Of a stretch of DNA of 64,000 bases, positions 25,269 through 33,866 are shown in pieces. The DNA is from an uncultured Pelagibacteraceae bacterium. Lineage in GTDB: Bacteria > Pseudomonadota > Alphaproteobacteria > Pelagibacterales > Pelagibacteraceae. The notes below the pieces were generated by a model, which was given only the letters and a program-made list of their open reading frames with translations, was not told the origin of the DNA and made no database searches. Within the stretch, counting starts at the first letter, position 1; every line of letters begins with the position of its first letter. The position numbers were made by a program, and so were the translations under genes. Location: positions 93,961 to 157,960 of the forward strand of contig CACFWD010000001.1 of the NCBI GenBank assembly GCA_902569975.1. Direction: 5' to 3'.

Positions 25269-25675
25269 TATTTTATTTCCTTTAATATTTTAGGTGCCCA
25301 GTTTTTAGCATCTTGAGTGGTAACATGGAAGTTATACTTATCTGGTTTAACAAACATTTTATTGGTATCATCAAATCTACCCTCTTTGATAGTGTCGACC
25401 CAAATAATATAATCAGCTGGAAATAAACTTCTTGCTTCAGGTGTTGGACAAATAAAATCTGCAACAACATAACTTCCATCTTCTCTCATCTTTAGAGCAA
25501 AGTCTGCCATTCTTTTGGCTTGCCTTTTTCTCCCCTCCTCTGAAAAATCCCAATCATTAGCTTCTTTTCTAACTTCATCTGCATTTAATCTTTTTGCATT
25601 TAGCATTGGAGCTAATTCATTAGCTAAAGTTGTTTTGCCAGATCCAGGTAATCCCATTATTAATATAATTTTCAT
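25268..25675 (-). CDS. P-loop kinase similar to adenylylsulfate kinase
   Basis: A 135-residue kinase with Walker A MGLPGSGKTTLAN at residues 6-18, LNADEVRKEANDWDFS as the DxxR acceptor region of CysC-like kinases, and VVADFICPTPEARSLF as the later conserved block. I start at the Met at 25675; an upstream ATG at 25702 would overlap the methyltransferase by 28 nt. It is about 40 residues shorter than true APS kinase, and no sulfate assimilation genes are nearby. Confidence 0.7.
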   Translation of the reverse strand: MKIILIMGLPGSGKTTLANELAPMLNAKRLNADEVRKEANDWDFSEEGRKRQAKRMADFALKMREDGSYVVADFICPTPEARSLFPADYIIWVDTIKEGRFDDTNKMFVKPDKYNFHVTTQDAKNWAPKILKEIK

Positions 25676-26301
25676 TATTTTACTCGATACAATCCAAGCC
25701 AAGCATTTACATCTTTGCTGGCAATATAATCTGATTTAAAAAACTCTAATTCTTCCCATTTATTATCTTGTTTTAAATTTTTGATTTTTTTATCAAAGCC
25801 ATAATCTTTGTAGATACCTTCGTTGATTGTGAAACAAATCAATCCATCTTTTTTTGTTACTCGAACAAATTCATCTAAAGCTTGTGGTTTTACATGTCCA
25901 AAAGTAAAAGTTCCAACACACATTGTTGCATCATAAAAATTATCTTTAACATCAATAGGTTTATTTAAGTCAACTTTTATTAGTTTTTGATAAAGTTGAT
26001 TTGGAACAGTATCAAGTAATTTTTGTGATAGATCGGCTCCGTGAAAATTTCTAAAACCATATTTTTTTAATTGCAAACCTACTAAACCAGTACCACATCC
26101 TGCATCGAATACGAGCATTTCTTTATTTTCAGTATATCTTCTAAAAACATCAACAGTTTCTTGTGGTCCTGTATAATTCCACTCAACCATATCTTTATTA
26201 TATTTATTTTTTTCACCCCACTCATCATAATATTTCATAACTTCATCAGTGGTCTTAAGTTTGTATATGGGAACTTTATTTCCAACATCTTTAAGTGCCA
26301 T
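25675..26301 (-). CDS. Class I SAM-dependent methyltransferase
   Basis: A 208-residue methyltransferase. VFDAGCGTGLVGLQL is motif I, GADLSQKLL motif II and DATMCVGTFTFGHV motif IV; the layout resembles WBSCR27-type enzymes. Its stop overlaps the start of the kinase (TAATG). Methyltransferase, kinase and nucleotidyltransferase thus form one translational unit whose product is unknown. It starts 8 nt after the Rieske gene. Confidence 0.78.
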   Translation of the reverse strand: MALKDVGNKVPIYKLKTTDEVMKYYDEWGEKNKYNKDMVEWNYTGPQETVDVFRRYTENKEMLVFDAGCGTGLVGLQLKKYGFRNFHGADLSQKLLDTVPNQLYQKLIKVDLNKPIDVKDNFYDATMCVGTFTFGHVKPQALDEFVRVTKKDGLICFTINEGIYKDYGFDKKIKNLKQDNKWEELEFFKSDYIASKDVNAWLGLYRVK

Positions 26302-26309
26302 TTTAAATA

Positions 26310-27521
26310 TTACTCCATTAAACTATTTGCTACCCATTTATGAAATTGATGAGTTGGTTGATCCATTATAGGTGAAAAATTTCCACCATTGTACACTGGT
26401 GAGTTTCTACCTTCTTGCATTCCTTCAATTGCATTTATGTCCTCTAACATAACATCTTTCCAAAATCTTGAATTCTCTTTTCTTAATTCTTTTAACTCTA
26501 CTCCATTTGCACTTTCATTACCTACATAATACATTTGCATATGCTCTTTAGTTTTGTTCATAGTTAAAGGTTCTAACCAAAAAACATAAAAGTGATCTAT
26601 ATGCAAACCAATCATTACATTTGGAAATAAAGCTATATATTCTGAATTTTTTAACATATCTTTATCCCAATTAGAGAAAGTATTAAACTTTTTATTTCCT
26701 TTGGTGGGTTGTTCATATTTTTTGCTTCCTTGTCCAGCAAATCTATTAGGTAATCCTTGAATGTGATAATGATCATTAATATTTGAAACCTTATTTAATT
26801 CTGGATGAATTGTTGGCAAGTGATAACTCTCACAATAATTTTCTATTGCAAATTTCCAATTACAATTAACTTCTAAACTAAAGTAACCATAATCCTTTGA
26901 ATGAACTAAAGATTTGTAATCATCTTTATTAATGAACTTTTGCCATCTATTTTCTAAAGGTTTGATATATTCATCAAACTCAATTTCATTTGAATTAATA
27001 TTTACAAAAATTATATCCATCCAAACTCTGGTTTTAACCTCTTTTAATTTACTTTTTGACTTATCAAAATTTTCTAATTTATGATTATTCAGACCGCCAA
27101 TATGTGGTGTTGCGATAAGATTTCCATTGAGATCATACGACCAAGAATGATAAGGACATCTAATTACATTTTTTAAGCTACGTGGTTTATCTAAAAGTTT
27201 AAAACCTCTATGACTACAAACATTATGAAATACTCGAATCTTCATGTCTTTATCTCTTAACAAAATCAATGGAATCCCAAGTAGATTGTGTGGTTTAGCA
27301 TCTCCAGGATTGGGAATGGAACTTGCTACCCCAATTACCGTCCATTTGTTATAAAAAACCTTTTCTCTTTCATAGGTCAAATAATCATTATTTATATAAC
27401 ACTCATTAGGCAGGCCATTAGCTACTTCTATTGTTTGATCAACATTATTGAGTTTCTCAATATCTAGTATTTTTGATAAGGGTAAATTTTTAAGATTTTG
27501 ATGCACAAAAAAAATTATCAT
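26310..27521 (-). CDS. Rieske-type ring-hydroxylating/N-demethylating oxygenase
   Basis: A protein of about 403 residues. The Rieske cluster ligands are VCSHRG (Cys102, His104) and RCPYHSW (Cys122, His125); the mononuclear iron site is in ENYCESYHLPTIH (His234, His239). The family includes glycine betaine, carnitine and stachydrine monooxygenases. I place the start at 27521 or 27527, since a longer frame to 27716 would run through the divergent MetF-like gene. No reductase partner is adjacent. Location beside THF-linked demethylation genes suggests an N- or O-demethylase. Confidence 0.82.
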   Translation of the reverse strand: MIIFFVHQNLKNLPLSKILDIEKLNNVDQTIEVANGLPNECYINNDYLTYEREKVFYNKWTVIGVASSIPNPGDAKPHNLLGIPLILLRDKDMKIRVFHNVCSHRGFKLLDKPRSLKNVIRCPYHSWSYDLNGNLIATPHIGGLNNHKLENFDKSKSKLKEVKTRVWMDIIFVNINSNEIEFDEYIKPLENRWQKFINKDDYKSLVHSKDYGYFSLEVNCNWKFAIENYCESYHLPTIHPELNKVSNINDHYHIQGLPNRFAGQGSKKYEQPTKGNKKFNTFSNWDKDMLKNSEYIALFPNVMIGLHIDHFYVFWLEPLTMNKTKEHMQMYYVGNESANGVELKELRKENSRFWKDVMLEDINAIEGMQEGRNSPVYNGGNFSPIMDQPTHQFHKWVANSLME

Positions 27522-27560
27522 GAGCATAATTTTTGGCAACAAATTTCGCCGCACCCATAA

Positions 27561-28334
27561 ATGAATTTCTTTGACAGCTTTTTCAAAAAGGATAATGATC
27601 GAGAAATGAAATTTTCTTTGGAAATAGGACCTCAAACAGACCTTGAAACAGTTCCGAATGTAAGTGATGTTTATATAACCATGCTGCCAGGCGGAGACTA
27701 TAAAGAGACGGCACAACAGGCAGTTGAGTTAGTCAAAAAGGGTTTTAATCCAGTCCCCCATTTTCCAGCAAGATCAATGCAAGATGAAAAGCAGCTAAAA
27801 GATTATGTTTCTAGATGTAAAGATGGAGGAGTAAAACAAGTTTTAGTGATTGGTGGTGGCAGAGAACCGATGGGAAAATTTGATAGCTCTTTCCAACTTT
27901 TAGAGACTGGTTATTTTGAGAAAATGACAATAGGAATTGCTGGACACCCAGAGGGGAGTCCTGATATATCCGATTCAGAATTAGAAAAAGCTATGATTAA
28001 CAAAAAGCCTTACGCTGATTATATAGTAACTCAATGGTTATTAGATCCTCAGCCAATCATAGATTTTATCTCTAAACAAAGCGTACCAGTGCATGTGGGA
28101 ATTACTGGGCCTCTAAAAATATCTAGCTTAATCAAATTTGCTAATATTGTGGGTGCAAAAAATTCTCTAAATTTTCTTAAATCTAATTTTAGTAAGGCGT
28201 TAGATTTATTAAAACCTAAAGACCCTAATGATCTAATTGGGAAAGTTAAATCGCATACAGATTTCTTCCACATTTATACATTCGGCGGCTTGAAGGAAAC
28301 TAACAAGTGGTTGAAGGAGAATGGTTATGTCTAA
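27561..28334 (+). CDS. Methylenetetrahydrofolate reductase-like protein
   Basis: A 257-residue TIM-barrel protein of the MetF fold. FSLEIGPQTDLE near the start, VYITMLPGGDY, NPVPHFPARSM and VLVIGGGREPMG correspond to the flavin and folate loops of MetF (HLTC...D replaced by HFPARS). It is shorter and divergent from canonical MetF, so it may run in the oxidising direction. An internal ATG at 27606 is an alternative start. It overlaps the GcvT-fold demethylase by 8 nt, which points to handling of its 5-methyl-THF. Confidence 0.75.
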   Translation: MNFFDSFFKKDNDREMKFSLEIGPQTDLETVPNVSDVYITMLPGGDYKETAQQAVELVKKGFNPVPHFPARSMQDEKQLKDYVSRCKDGGVKQVLVIGGGREPMGKFDSSFQLLETGYFEKMTIGIAGHPEGSPDISDSELEKAMINKKPYADYIVTQWLLDPQPIIDFISKQSVPVHVGITGPLKISSLIKFANIVGAKNSLNFLKSNFSKALDLLKPKDPNDLIGKVKSHTDFFHIYTFGGLKETNKWLKENGYV

Positions 28335-29685
28335 AGAATTTGATTATACTAAACTAAAACATGTTACTTCAGTTAATCAATCAGATCGAAAAGTACCATA
28401 TAATTTAAGACAAAGTGGGCCAACTAAGGTTGAAATGTTAATTTCAACAAGAGTAAGAAAATCACCTTATTGGCATTTATCAATGCAGGCAGGTTGCTGG
28501 AGAGCAACTGTTTATAATCGTATTTACCATCCAAGAGGATATGTAAAACCTGAAGATGGTGGAGCTATGGTTGAATATGATGCGATTGTAAATCACGTAA
28601 CTATGTGGAACGTAGCTGTTGAAAGACAAATCCAAGTTAAAGGTCCCGATGCAGAAAAGTTTGTTGATTATGTGATTACAAGAGATGCAACAAAAATTTC
28701 ACCGATGAGAGCAAGATATGTAATTTTATGTAATGCTTATGGTGGTGTTTTAAATGATCCAATTCTTTTAAGAATTTCTAAAGATGAATTTTGGTTTTCA
28801 TTATCAGACTCTGATATTGGTATGTATTTGCAAGGTGTGAATGCAGATGGAAGATTTAATTGTACCATTCAAGAAATTGATGCTTGTCCTGTTCAAATAC
28901 AAGGTCCAAAATCAAAATCTCTGATGAAAGATTTATTAGGTGATCAAGTTGACTTAGAAAATATGCCATTTTATGGTCTGGCTGAAGTTAAAGTTGCAGG
29001 GCGAAGTTGTGTGATTTCTCAATCAGGATTTTCTGGAGAAGCTGGCTATGAAATATATTTAAGAGATGCAACTCTATATGCTGATGAAATGTGGAATGCT
29101 GTGCTTGAGGCTGGAAAAAAACACCAGCTTATGGTTATTGCACCAGCTCACCATAGAAGAATCCAAGCTGGTATTTTGTCTTGGGGACAGGATATGGATA
29201 TGCAGCATAATCCTTTTCAATGTAACTTGGGCTACCAGGTTTCTTTATCAGGAAAAGGTGAATGGAACAAAACCTCTGATTATGTTGGTAAAGCTGCACT
29301 TGAAAAAATGGGTAAAGAACTTAAAGATGGTAAGAAACCATACTCACTTCAGTTGGTTGGATTAGAGTTAGGTGGAAAACCTATTGATGATTATGCGCCA
29401 GATTTTTGGTTAATATCAAATGAGAATGGTGGAGATCCAGTTGGTTTCATTACTTCACCATGGTGGCATCCTGAAAAAAAAACTAACATTGCAATGGGAT
29501 ATGTTCCTTTTGATGGAACATTAAATGCAAATGGATTTCCAAAAGGTAAGGTTGGAACTAAATATAAAGTTCATTTACCTGAAAAATACTCTGATACTCC
29601 AGGAAAGCCTGTAGATGCAGTAATAGTAGATATTCCATTCAAAGAGTCTTTCAACGCCAATACAAGAGAAGTTTCAAAAGGTTAA
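28327..29685 (+). CDS. GcvT-fold THF-dependent demethylase-like protein
   Basis: A 452-residue aminomethyltransferase-fold protein. ERQIQVKGPDAEKFVDYVITRD, YGGVLNDPILLRI, VQIQGPKSKSLM and SQSGFSGEAGYEIY are GcvT-family blocks. Size and N-terminus resemble LigM/DesA O-demethylases and DmdA relatives more than glycine cleavage T protein. The start at 28327 has AAGGAG seven bases upstream; the ATG at 28321 is too close. Coupled to a MetF-like gene, it likely transfers a methyl group from an unknown donor to THF. Confidence 0.75.
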   Translation: MSKEFDYTKLKHVTSVNQSDRKVPYNLRQSGPTKVEMLISTRVRKSPYWHLSMQAGCWRATVYNRIYHPRGYVKPEDGGAMVEYDAIVNHVTMWNVAVERQIQVKGPDAEKFVDYVITRDATKISPMRARYVILCNAYGGVLNDPILLRISKDEFWFSLSDSDIGMYLQGVNADGRFNCTIQEIDACPVQIQGPKSKSLMKDLLGDQVDLENMPFYGLAEVKVAGRSCVISQSGFSGEAGYEIYLRDATLYADEMWNAVLEAGKKHQLMVIAPAHHRRIQAGILSWGQDMDMQHNPFQCNLGYQVSLSGKGEWNKTSDYVGKAALEKMGKELKDGKKPYSLQLVGLELGGKPIDDYAPDFWLISNENGGDPVGFITSPWWHPEKKTNIAMGYVPFDGTLNANGFPKGKVGTKYKVHLPEKYSDTPGKPVDAVIVDIPFKESFNANTREVSKG

Positions 29686-29696
29686 TCTGATTTATG

Positions 29697-29714
29697 AGGG
29701 GGAGTAATCCCCCT
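29697..29714 (+). terminator. GC-rich hairpin after the demethylase gene
   Basis: AGGGGG-AGTAAT-CCCCCT is a 6-bp stem, striking in this AT-rich sequence, 12 nt after the stop codon of the demethylase gene. The downstream sequence TCATCG lacks a T-run, so it may act as an mRNA 3'-end stabiliser or weak terminator rather than a strong one. Confidence 0.5.
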
Positions 29715-29723
29715 TCATCGTAA

Positions 29724-29828
29724 ATGACAAATGGCTTCTTAATAGTAATTTGCATTCTTATAGCTATTGCTTTAATAATATTCCCATTAATCGTATCTTA
29801 CAAAGAGCAAAAAAATAAAAAAAAATAA
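29724..29828 (+). CDS. 34-residue single-helix membrane peptide
   Basis: ATG at 29724 and TAA at 29826-29828. The peptide begins MTNGFLIVICIL, has one 22-residue hydrophobic helix and a lysine-rich end. It ends exactly one base before the start of the YIP1-family gene, which argues for a real translated leader or small membrane protein. No family recognised. Confidence 0.45.
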   Translation: MTNGFLIVICILIAIALIIFPLIVSYKEQKNKKK

Positions 29829-30371
29829 ATGTTCGGTGAATTTTTAAATATAGTATTTAAATCAATTAAATTAGATAAAACTTTATACAGTGATAATAAA
29901 AACTTTGGTGAAGCTGCAATTTATTTTGCAGGGTTAATAATGATCTTAGATGGTATTGCTGGTGCTGTAGCAGCTAACACAATAATCAAAACAGCTGTCG
30001 CGATGTCAGGTCTTACAGCGATACTAACTTGGTTAGTTTGGGGCATTTTTATTTATGTAATAGGTGTTAAACTTTTTCCAGATAAACAAACTAAAGTTCC
30101 TTTTAAAAAAGTTTTAACTGCAGTGGGTTTTGCACATGCGCCTGGATTAATAAGATTTTTTGCAGTAACTCCTGAATTAATGGTTCCAATAATTTTTCTA
30201 ACACAATTTTGGATCTTTGCAGCTTTAATAATCTCAACAAAACAAATTTTAAATTTAAAATCAAATCTTAAATCATTTGGAATAGTGTTTTTGTCTTTCT
30301 TGATAATTGCTTTTTTATCAATTTCTTTTGTCATGAGCAGGATGGATGCTTTACCAATTAATAATATCTAA
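29829..30371 (+). CDS. YIP1-family integral membrane protein
   Basis: A 180-residue protein with five predicted membrane helices. AVGFAHAPGLIRFFAV and the layout of long helices with a GKLF-like turn (here GVKLFPDKQ) are typical of bacterial YIP1/DUF1282 proteins. Function is unknown. It starts directly after the 34-residue ORF. Its last bases overlap the convergent small zinc-ribbon gene by 4 nt. Confidence 0.65.
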   Translation: MFGEFLNIVFKSIKLDKTLYSDNKNFGEAAIYFAGLIMILDGIAGAVAANTIIKTAVAMSGLTAILTWLVWGIFIYVIGVKLFPDKQTKVPFKKVLTAVGFAHAPGLIRFFAVTPELMVPIIFLTQFWIFAALIISTKQILNLKSNLKSFGIVFLSFLIIAFLSISFVMSRMDALPINNI

Positions 30372-30538
30372 ATTGGAAATATTGTTTTAGAAATTCTACA
30401 AGATTTACAAATTTTAAATCCTATTAAAATTAAGTTATGAAAAACACTTTCATGTTTTTCTTTACACTCATCACAAATATTATCTAAATCTTTTATATTT
30501 TTATCAATTAGAATACTTTTTTTATTTTTTTTAATCAT
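30368..30538 (-). CDS. 56-residue zinc-ribbon candidate
   Basis: ATG at 30538 overlaps the last 8 bases of the DUF3726 gene; the ORF ends in TAG at 30368-30370. The peptide contains two Cys pairs, ICDECKEKH (Cys22, Cys25) and ICKSCRISK (Cys44, Cys47), the spacing of a small zinc ribbon, with a basic N-terminus. It is translationally coupled to DUF3726. Family not recognised. The paired CxxC motifs and overlap make chance occurrence unlikely. Confidence 0.65.
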   Translation of the reverse strand: MIKKNKKSILIDKNIKDLDNICDECKEKHESVFHNLILIGFKICKSCRISKTIFPI

Positions 30539-31142
30539 TATCAGTTAATCCAGCACCAGCAGCACTTTTCTTTAAACTATCGTTTTCATCTACAAATGTT
30601 TCTTCGGACAACTTATATAAATTATTCCAGTCTTTTTCTAAGAAGTTATCTTTATTTTCAATTATATTGATCTCTATATTTTCAACAATTTTAGGAAGCT
30701 TCAGTTCTAGAAAATTTGATGAAATATTGATATTAAAATTTAACAAAAACTCAAAATTATCAAATTTGATTTTTATTTTTTTTCCTATTATCTCTGAACT
30801 TTTACTTAAAAAGGGTAAAATTAATAAAGGAAAGCATATTTTATTAAATGTAATTTTTTGAAATTTTTCAACATTTCTAATTTGATCAAGAAAGTTTATT
30901 CCCAAAATAATTGGACAGTATGGATATTTTATAGATGAATTTTTCTCATTGATTAAATCTAAATTTTCAAACTTTTCTTTGGCTTTTAAAATATAATATT
31001 GATTTAATGTCTTGATACCTGGCAATCCAAATAATTCTAATAAGCGAATACTTTTACCAATTTCTTCCGCAACTCCCCATGAAAAACCCATAGCTTTACT
31101 TGATCGTTTAGCGATAGTATCTATTTCACTTAAAGATTTCAT
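30531..31142 (-). CDS. DUF3726 family protein
   Basis: About 203 residues. MKSLSEIDTIAKRSSKAMGFSWGVAEEIGKS at the start (hallmark GFSWGVAEEIGK) and the invariant-looking tail AAGAGLTDND match DUF3726, a family of unknown function. I start at the Met at 31142; a longer frame to 31193 would overlap the upstream gene. It follows the 551-residue protein after 7 nt and overlaps the zinc-ribbon ORF. Confidence 0.75.
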   Translation of the reverse strand: MKSLSEIDTIAKRSSKAMGFSWGVAEEIGKSIRLLELFGLPGIKTLNQYYILKAKEKFENLDLINEKNSSIKYPYCPIILGINFLDQIRNVEKFQKITFNKICFPLLILPFLSKSSEIIGKKIKIKFDNFEFLLNFNINISSNFLELKLPKIVENIEINIIENKDNFLEKDWNNLYKLSEETFVDENDSLKKSAAGAGLTDND

Positions 31143-31149
31143 CTTTCGG

Positions 31150-32805
31150 TTATGAATTATATATCCATTGTTGATCAAAATTTTGTAGATCATTGGGGAG
31201 TGGAGCGCCCTGAAACATGCATATTCTAAGCCATTTGTCTGATTTTGGATCGAACTTTAATGCTCCAAAAAAAGATAACTTTAATCTAAGCATATCAATT
31301 GGAATTACTTTTTCACTAATAGTATTATCTTGAATTTCTGAGTATGGAAATTTTTCAATTATAAAAGCTCGCCTAACAACGTGTCTCAAATCGTTATTTT
31401 TTAGTAAAAATTTATCTATTGTTAAGTTTTTTTTTGTTTCTAAAAGCTTCTCGTGTAATTTTTTAATATCTCTAGCTATCGCAAGTGGTTGTTCTAAATC
31501 TGAACCTTCCTCATCAAATCTGTTTGCGTATCTTGGCTCTTCTTTATTTTTTGAAATAAACCAAAAATTTTTAAAATTTTCTTTTTTTTTAAAATCAATT
31601 TTTAAAATATTATTGTACTTTGTTTCAACAATTTTTCTTAAATCTTCAATTGTACGATTTGTGGGTATTGTAAAATATTTTTCCTCATCTGAGCTCATTT
31701 GGCTTACCAGTGGTTTTGTTATATTATCAAAAGGTTCTAACATCATTGAAACAATATATTCTATACATTCATCACAGGTTTTTTTCTCTACCCATAAATA
31801 AATTTCATTAAATGGATAATCTATTCCAAAATCAAACTCTATTTCAATAAATTCTAAAAATATTTTAATATCTTTAAGTAAAGAATTGATTTTATTTTTT
31901 TGGTATTCACTTTCTGTATTCCAGCTTGTTATGTTTTTTAAAGAATTTTTAAGGCAATTTTTAAAAATTCTAATTTCTTTTAAACTGGCTTTTTTTATTT
32001 CTCTTATCTTTTTTAAGGCAACTTCTCTACTTAAAATCCAGTTATTTAGTAACGTTGGATGATTAACAATAAATGGTGCCATACCAAGCCCTGTCGAATT
32101 ACCAATACCTAAATTTTTACATATTTTAAGATCTAATTTTACTGCAGATTTAGGATTTTTAAACTTAGCAACATGATTAACTTGGTCAAAGGTAAATTGT
32201 CTAACTAAATAAACTAACATCATCTCAAGTCTAAACGGACCGTTAATTTCTTCTCTATTTTCAATTCTAAACCTATCTGCAAGACCAAATTTTCCAGACC
32301 CGTAAACAGCTGTTGTTCTATAAAGATATCCAACTTCTTCCAAAAGATTTAAATCAGGTTGGACCCCTTTACTTAAACTTTCTACTACATGATTAAATAC
32401 TCTTACAGATTTATTTGCTCTAGAAAGAGTCAGCTCCTTGTAAGATAATCTACCAACTTCTTGTTTTGGAACTTCATTTTTAAGTCTTTCAATGTCTAAT
32501 TTAGATGGAGAGCCGTCGTGTAATGTAAAAGCCGCATCCCATTTTGTTGCAATAACTCTATCAGATCTTTCTTCATCGTTAATTTTATTTGCAAAACATA
32601 TTAAAGAATAAATTCTTTCTTTTTTCTTAAAAGAATAAACTGCAGTACCATAACCATGCTCGTCTAAATCAAATAGATCATTTTTATATTCCCAATCTTT
32701 AAACTCATCTAAAAAACTCCTTAAAAAAGATAATTTGGATTGATGAAATGATCCTAATCTTGATAATTTCATTATTGTATTTGGATTTCTTAACTGAATT
32801 TGCAT
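31150..32805 (-). CDS. Conserved-looking 551-residue protein of unknown function
   Basis: No domain is recognised. The N-terminal third has charged blocks such as DEHGYGTAVYSF and ATKWDAAFTLHDG and a GRLSYKELTLSRANKSVRVFN-type segment; the middle carries NPKSAVKLDL and GNSTGLGMAPFIVNHPTLL, a loop that looks like a ligand-binding site; KKTCDECIEYI is a Cys-pair motif near residue 350; ARDIKKLHEKLL follows. It is soluble. The start abuts the M19 dipeptidase stop, so it is in that operon with DUF3726. Confidence 0.75.
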   Translation of the reverse strand: MQIQLRNPNTIMKLSRLGSFHQSKLSFLRSFLDEFKDWEYKNDLFDLDEHGYGTAVYSFKKKERIYSLICFANKINDEERSDRVIATKWDAAFTLHDGSPSKLDIERLKNEVPKQEVGRLSYKELTLSRANKSVRVFNHVVESLSKGVQPDLNLLEEVGYLYRTTAVYGSGKFGLADRFRIENREEINGPFRLEMMLVYLVRQFTFDQVNHVAKFKNPKSAVKLDLKICKNLGIGNSTGLGMAPFIVNHPTLLNNWILSREVALKKIREIKKASLKEIRIFKNCLKNSLKNITSWNTESEYQKNKINSLLKDIKIFLEFIEIEFDFGIDYPFNEIYLWVEKKTCDECIEYIVSMMLEPFDNITKPLVSQMSSDEEKYFTIPTNRTIEDLRKIVETKYNNILKIDFKKKENFKNFWFISKNKEEPRYANRFDEEGSDLEQPLAIARDIKKLHEKLLETKKNLTIDKFLLKNNDLRHVVRRAFIIEKFPYSEIQDNTISEKVIPIDMLRLKLSFFGALKFDPKSDKWLRICMFQGAPLPNDLQNFDQQWIYNS

Positions 32806-33771
32806 CTAAATATTTTTATAAAAGTTAAACCAATTATTACCAAGTATATCATTGGATTCATTATCATTAAATCCAATTTTCTTTAATCCTTTTTCTAAAT
32901 TTTCAAAACCTCTTGCATCTTTAAACCAATTTGGCTGTTTAGGAAAACCAGGTTTGATTTTTGATCCTTCACCATAATTTTTGTTTTTTGACCAAGTTCC
33001 ATTTCTCATCCATTCCACAACACTATCTGGCTGCTCCAAACAAAGATCCGAACCTATTCCAATATTTTTTACATTCATTATTTCAGCAGTTCTTGCGGCC
33101 ATTTCACAAAAACTCTCTAAAGAACATTCTGTGTTGTTCTTCAAATGATGTGGATATAGAGAAAGACCTAACATGCCTCCACTCTCACCTAAAGCTTTTA
33201 ATAAATCACTAGATTTGTTTCTTTTTGCTGGATGCCAAAAATTTGGATTTGCGTGAGTAATTGCTATAGGCTTCTCGCTGATTTCAATTGCATCAAAAGT
33301 ACTTTTTTCAGCTGAATGAGACATATCAATAACTATTCCCACCCTGTTCATCTCTTTAATTATTTCTCTTCCAAAATTAGTTACACCGCTATCATTTTTT
33401 TCATAACAACCAGTTGCTAACAAAGATTGGTTATTGTAAGTCAGCTGCATAAATCTGCATCCAAGTTCATGCACTTTTTCTACTAAGCTAATATCATCTT
33501 CAATAGGTGAGCAATTTTGGAAACCAAAAAAAATAGCAGTTTTGTTTTCTTGATGTGCTTTATTAATATCTGTAAAATTTTTACCTTTAAAAATTAAGTC
33601 TGAATTATTTTTAAATAATTTATCCCATTTTTGTATCTCAATAAGTAGCTCATCGTAATCTTCATGATAAGCTATAGTAACATGCACCGCGTCTAACTTT
33701 GCTTCTCTATTAATTTCAAAAATTTTTCGAGACCAATTACAGTACTGGAGATTGTCAATTTTATAGTTCAT
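32806..33771 (-). CDS. Peptidase M19 (membrane/renal dipeptidase-like)
   Basis: About 321 residues. The usual metal-site elements appear as LDAVHVTIAYHED at the N-terminus, GIVIDMSHSAEKSTFD, PIAITHANPNFWHPAKRN and NIGIGSDLCL. The first HxD motif is altered (DAVHVT), a known feature of some alphaproteobacterial M19 proteins acting on other amides. An upstream ATG at 33798 would add nine residues. First gene of the unit with the 551-residue and DUF3726 proteins. Confidence 0.82.
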   Translation of the reverse strand: MNYKIDNLQYCNWSRKIFEINREAKLDAVHVTIAYHEDYDELLIEIQKWDKLFKNNSDLIFKGKNFTDINKAHQENKTAIFFGFQNCSPIEDDISLVEKVHELGCRFMQLTYNNQSLLATGCYEKNDSGVTNFGREIIKEMNRVGIVIDMSHSAEKSTFDAIEISEKPIAITHANPNFWHPAKRNKSSDLLKALGESGGMLGLSLYPHHLKNNTECSLESFCEMAARTAEIMNVKNIGIGSDLCLEQPDSVVEWMRNGTWSKNKNYGEGSKIKPGFPKQPNWFKDARGFENLEKGLKKIGFNDNESNDILGNNWFNFYKNI

Positions 33772-33866
33772 GATTTGATAAACAAACCATATCAACATGT
33801 ATTTTTAATTTCTATGAATTTTATTGAAATTTTAATCATATTTTGAAATAAAGTTTTCCTTAAACT

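Noticed and set aside
25282..25479. Second minus-strand frame within the kinase gene
   Set aside because: Out-of-frame shadow; the kinase frame holds the P-loop.
27522..27716. 65-codon N-terminal extension of the Rieske gene
   Set aside because: It runs antisense through the 5' end of the MetF-like gene, has no Rieske-family sequence and lacks a ribosome binding site; Met at 27521 or 27527 gives a normal length.
28327..29685. Calling this gene dmdA (DMSP demethylase)
   Set aside because: Length (452 versus about 370 residues) and N-terminal blocks do not fit DmdA well; kept as GcvT-fold demethylase-like.
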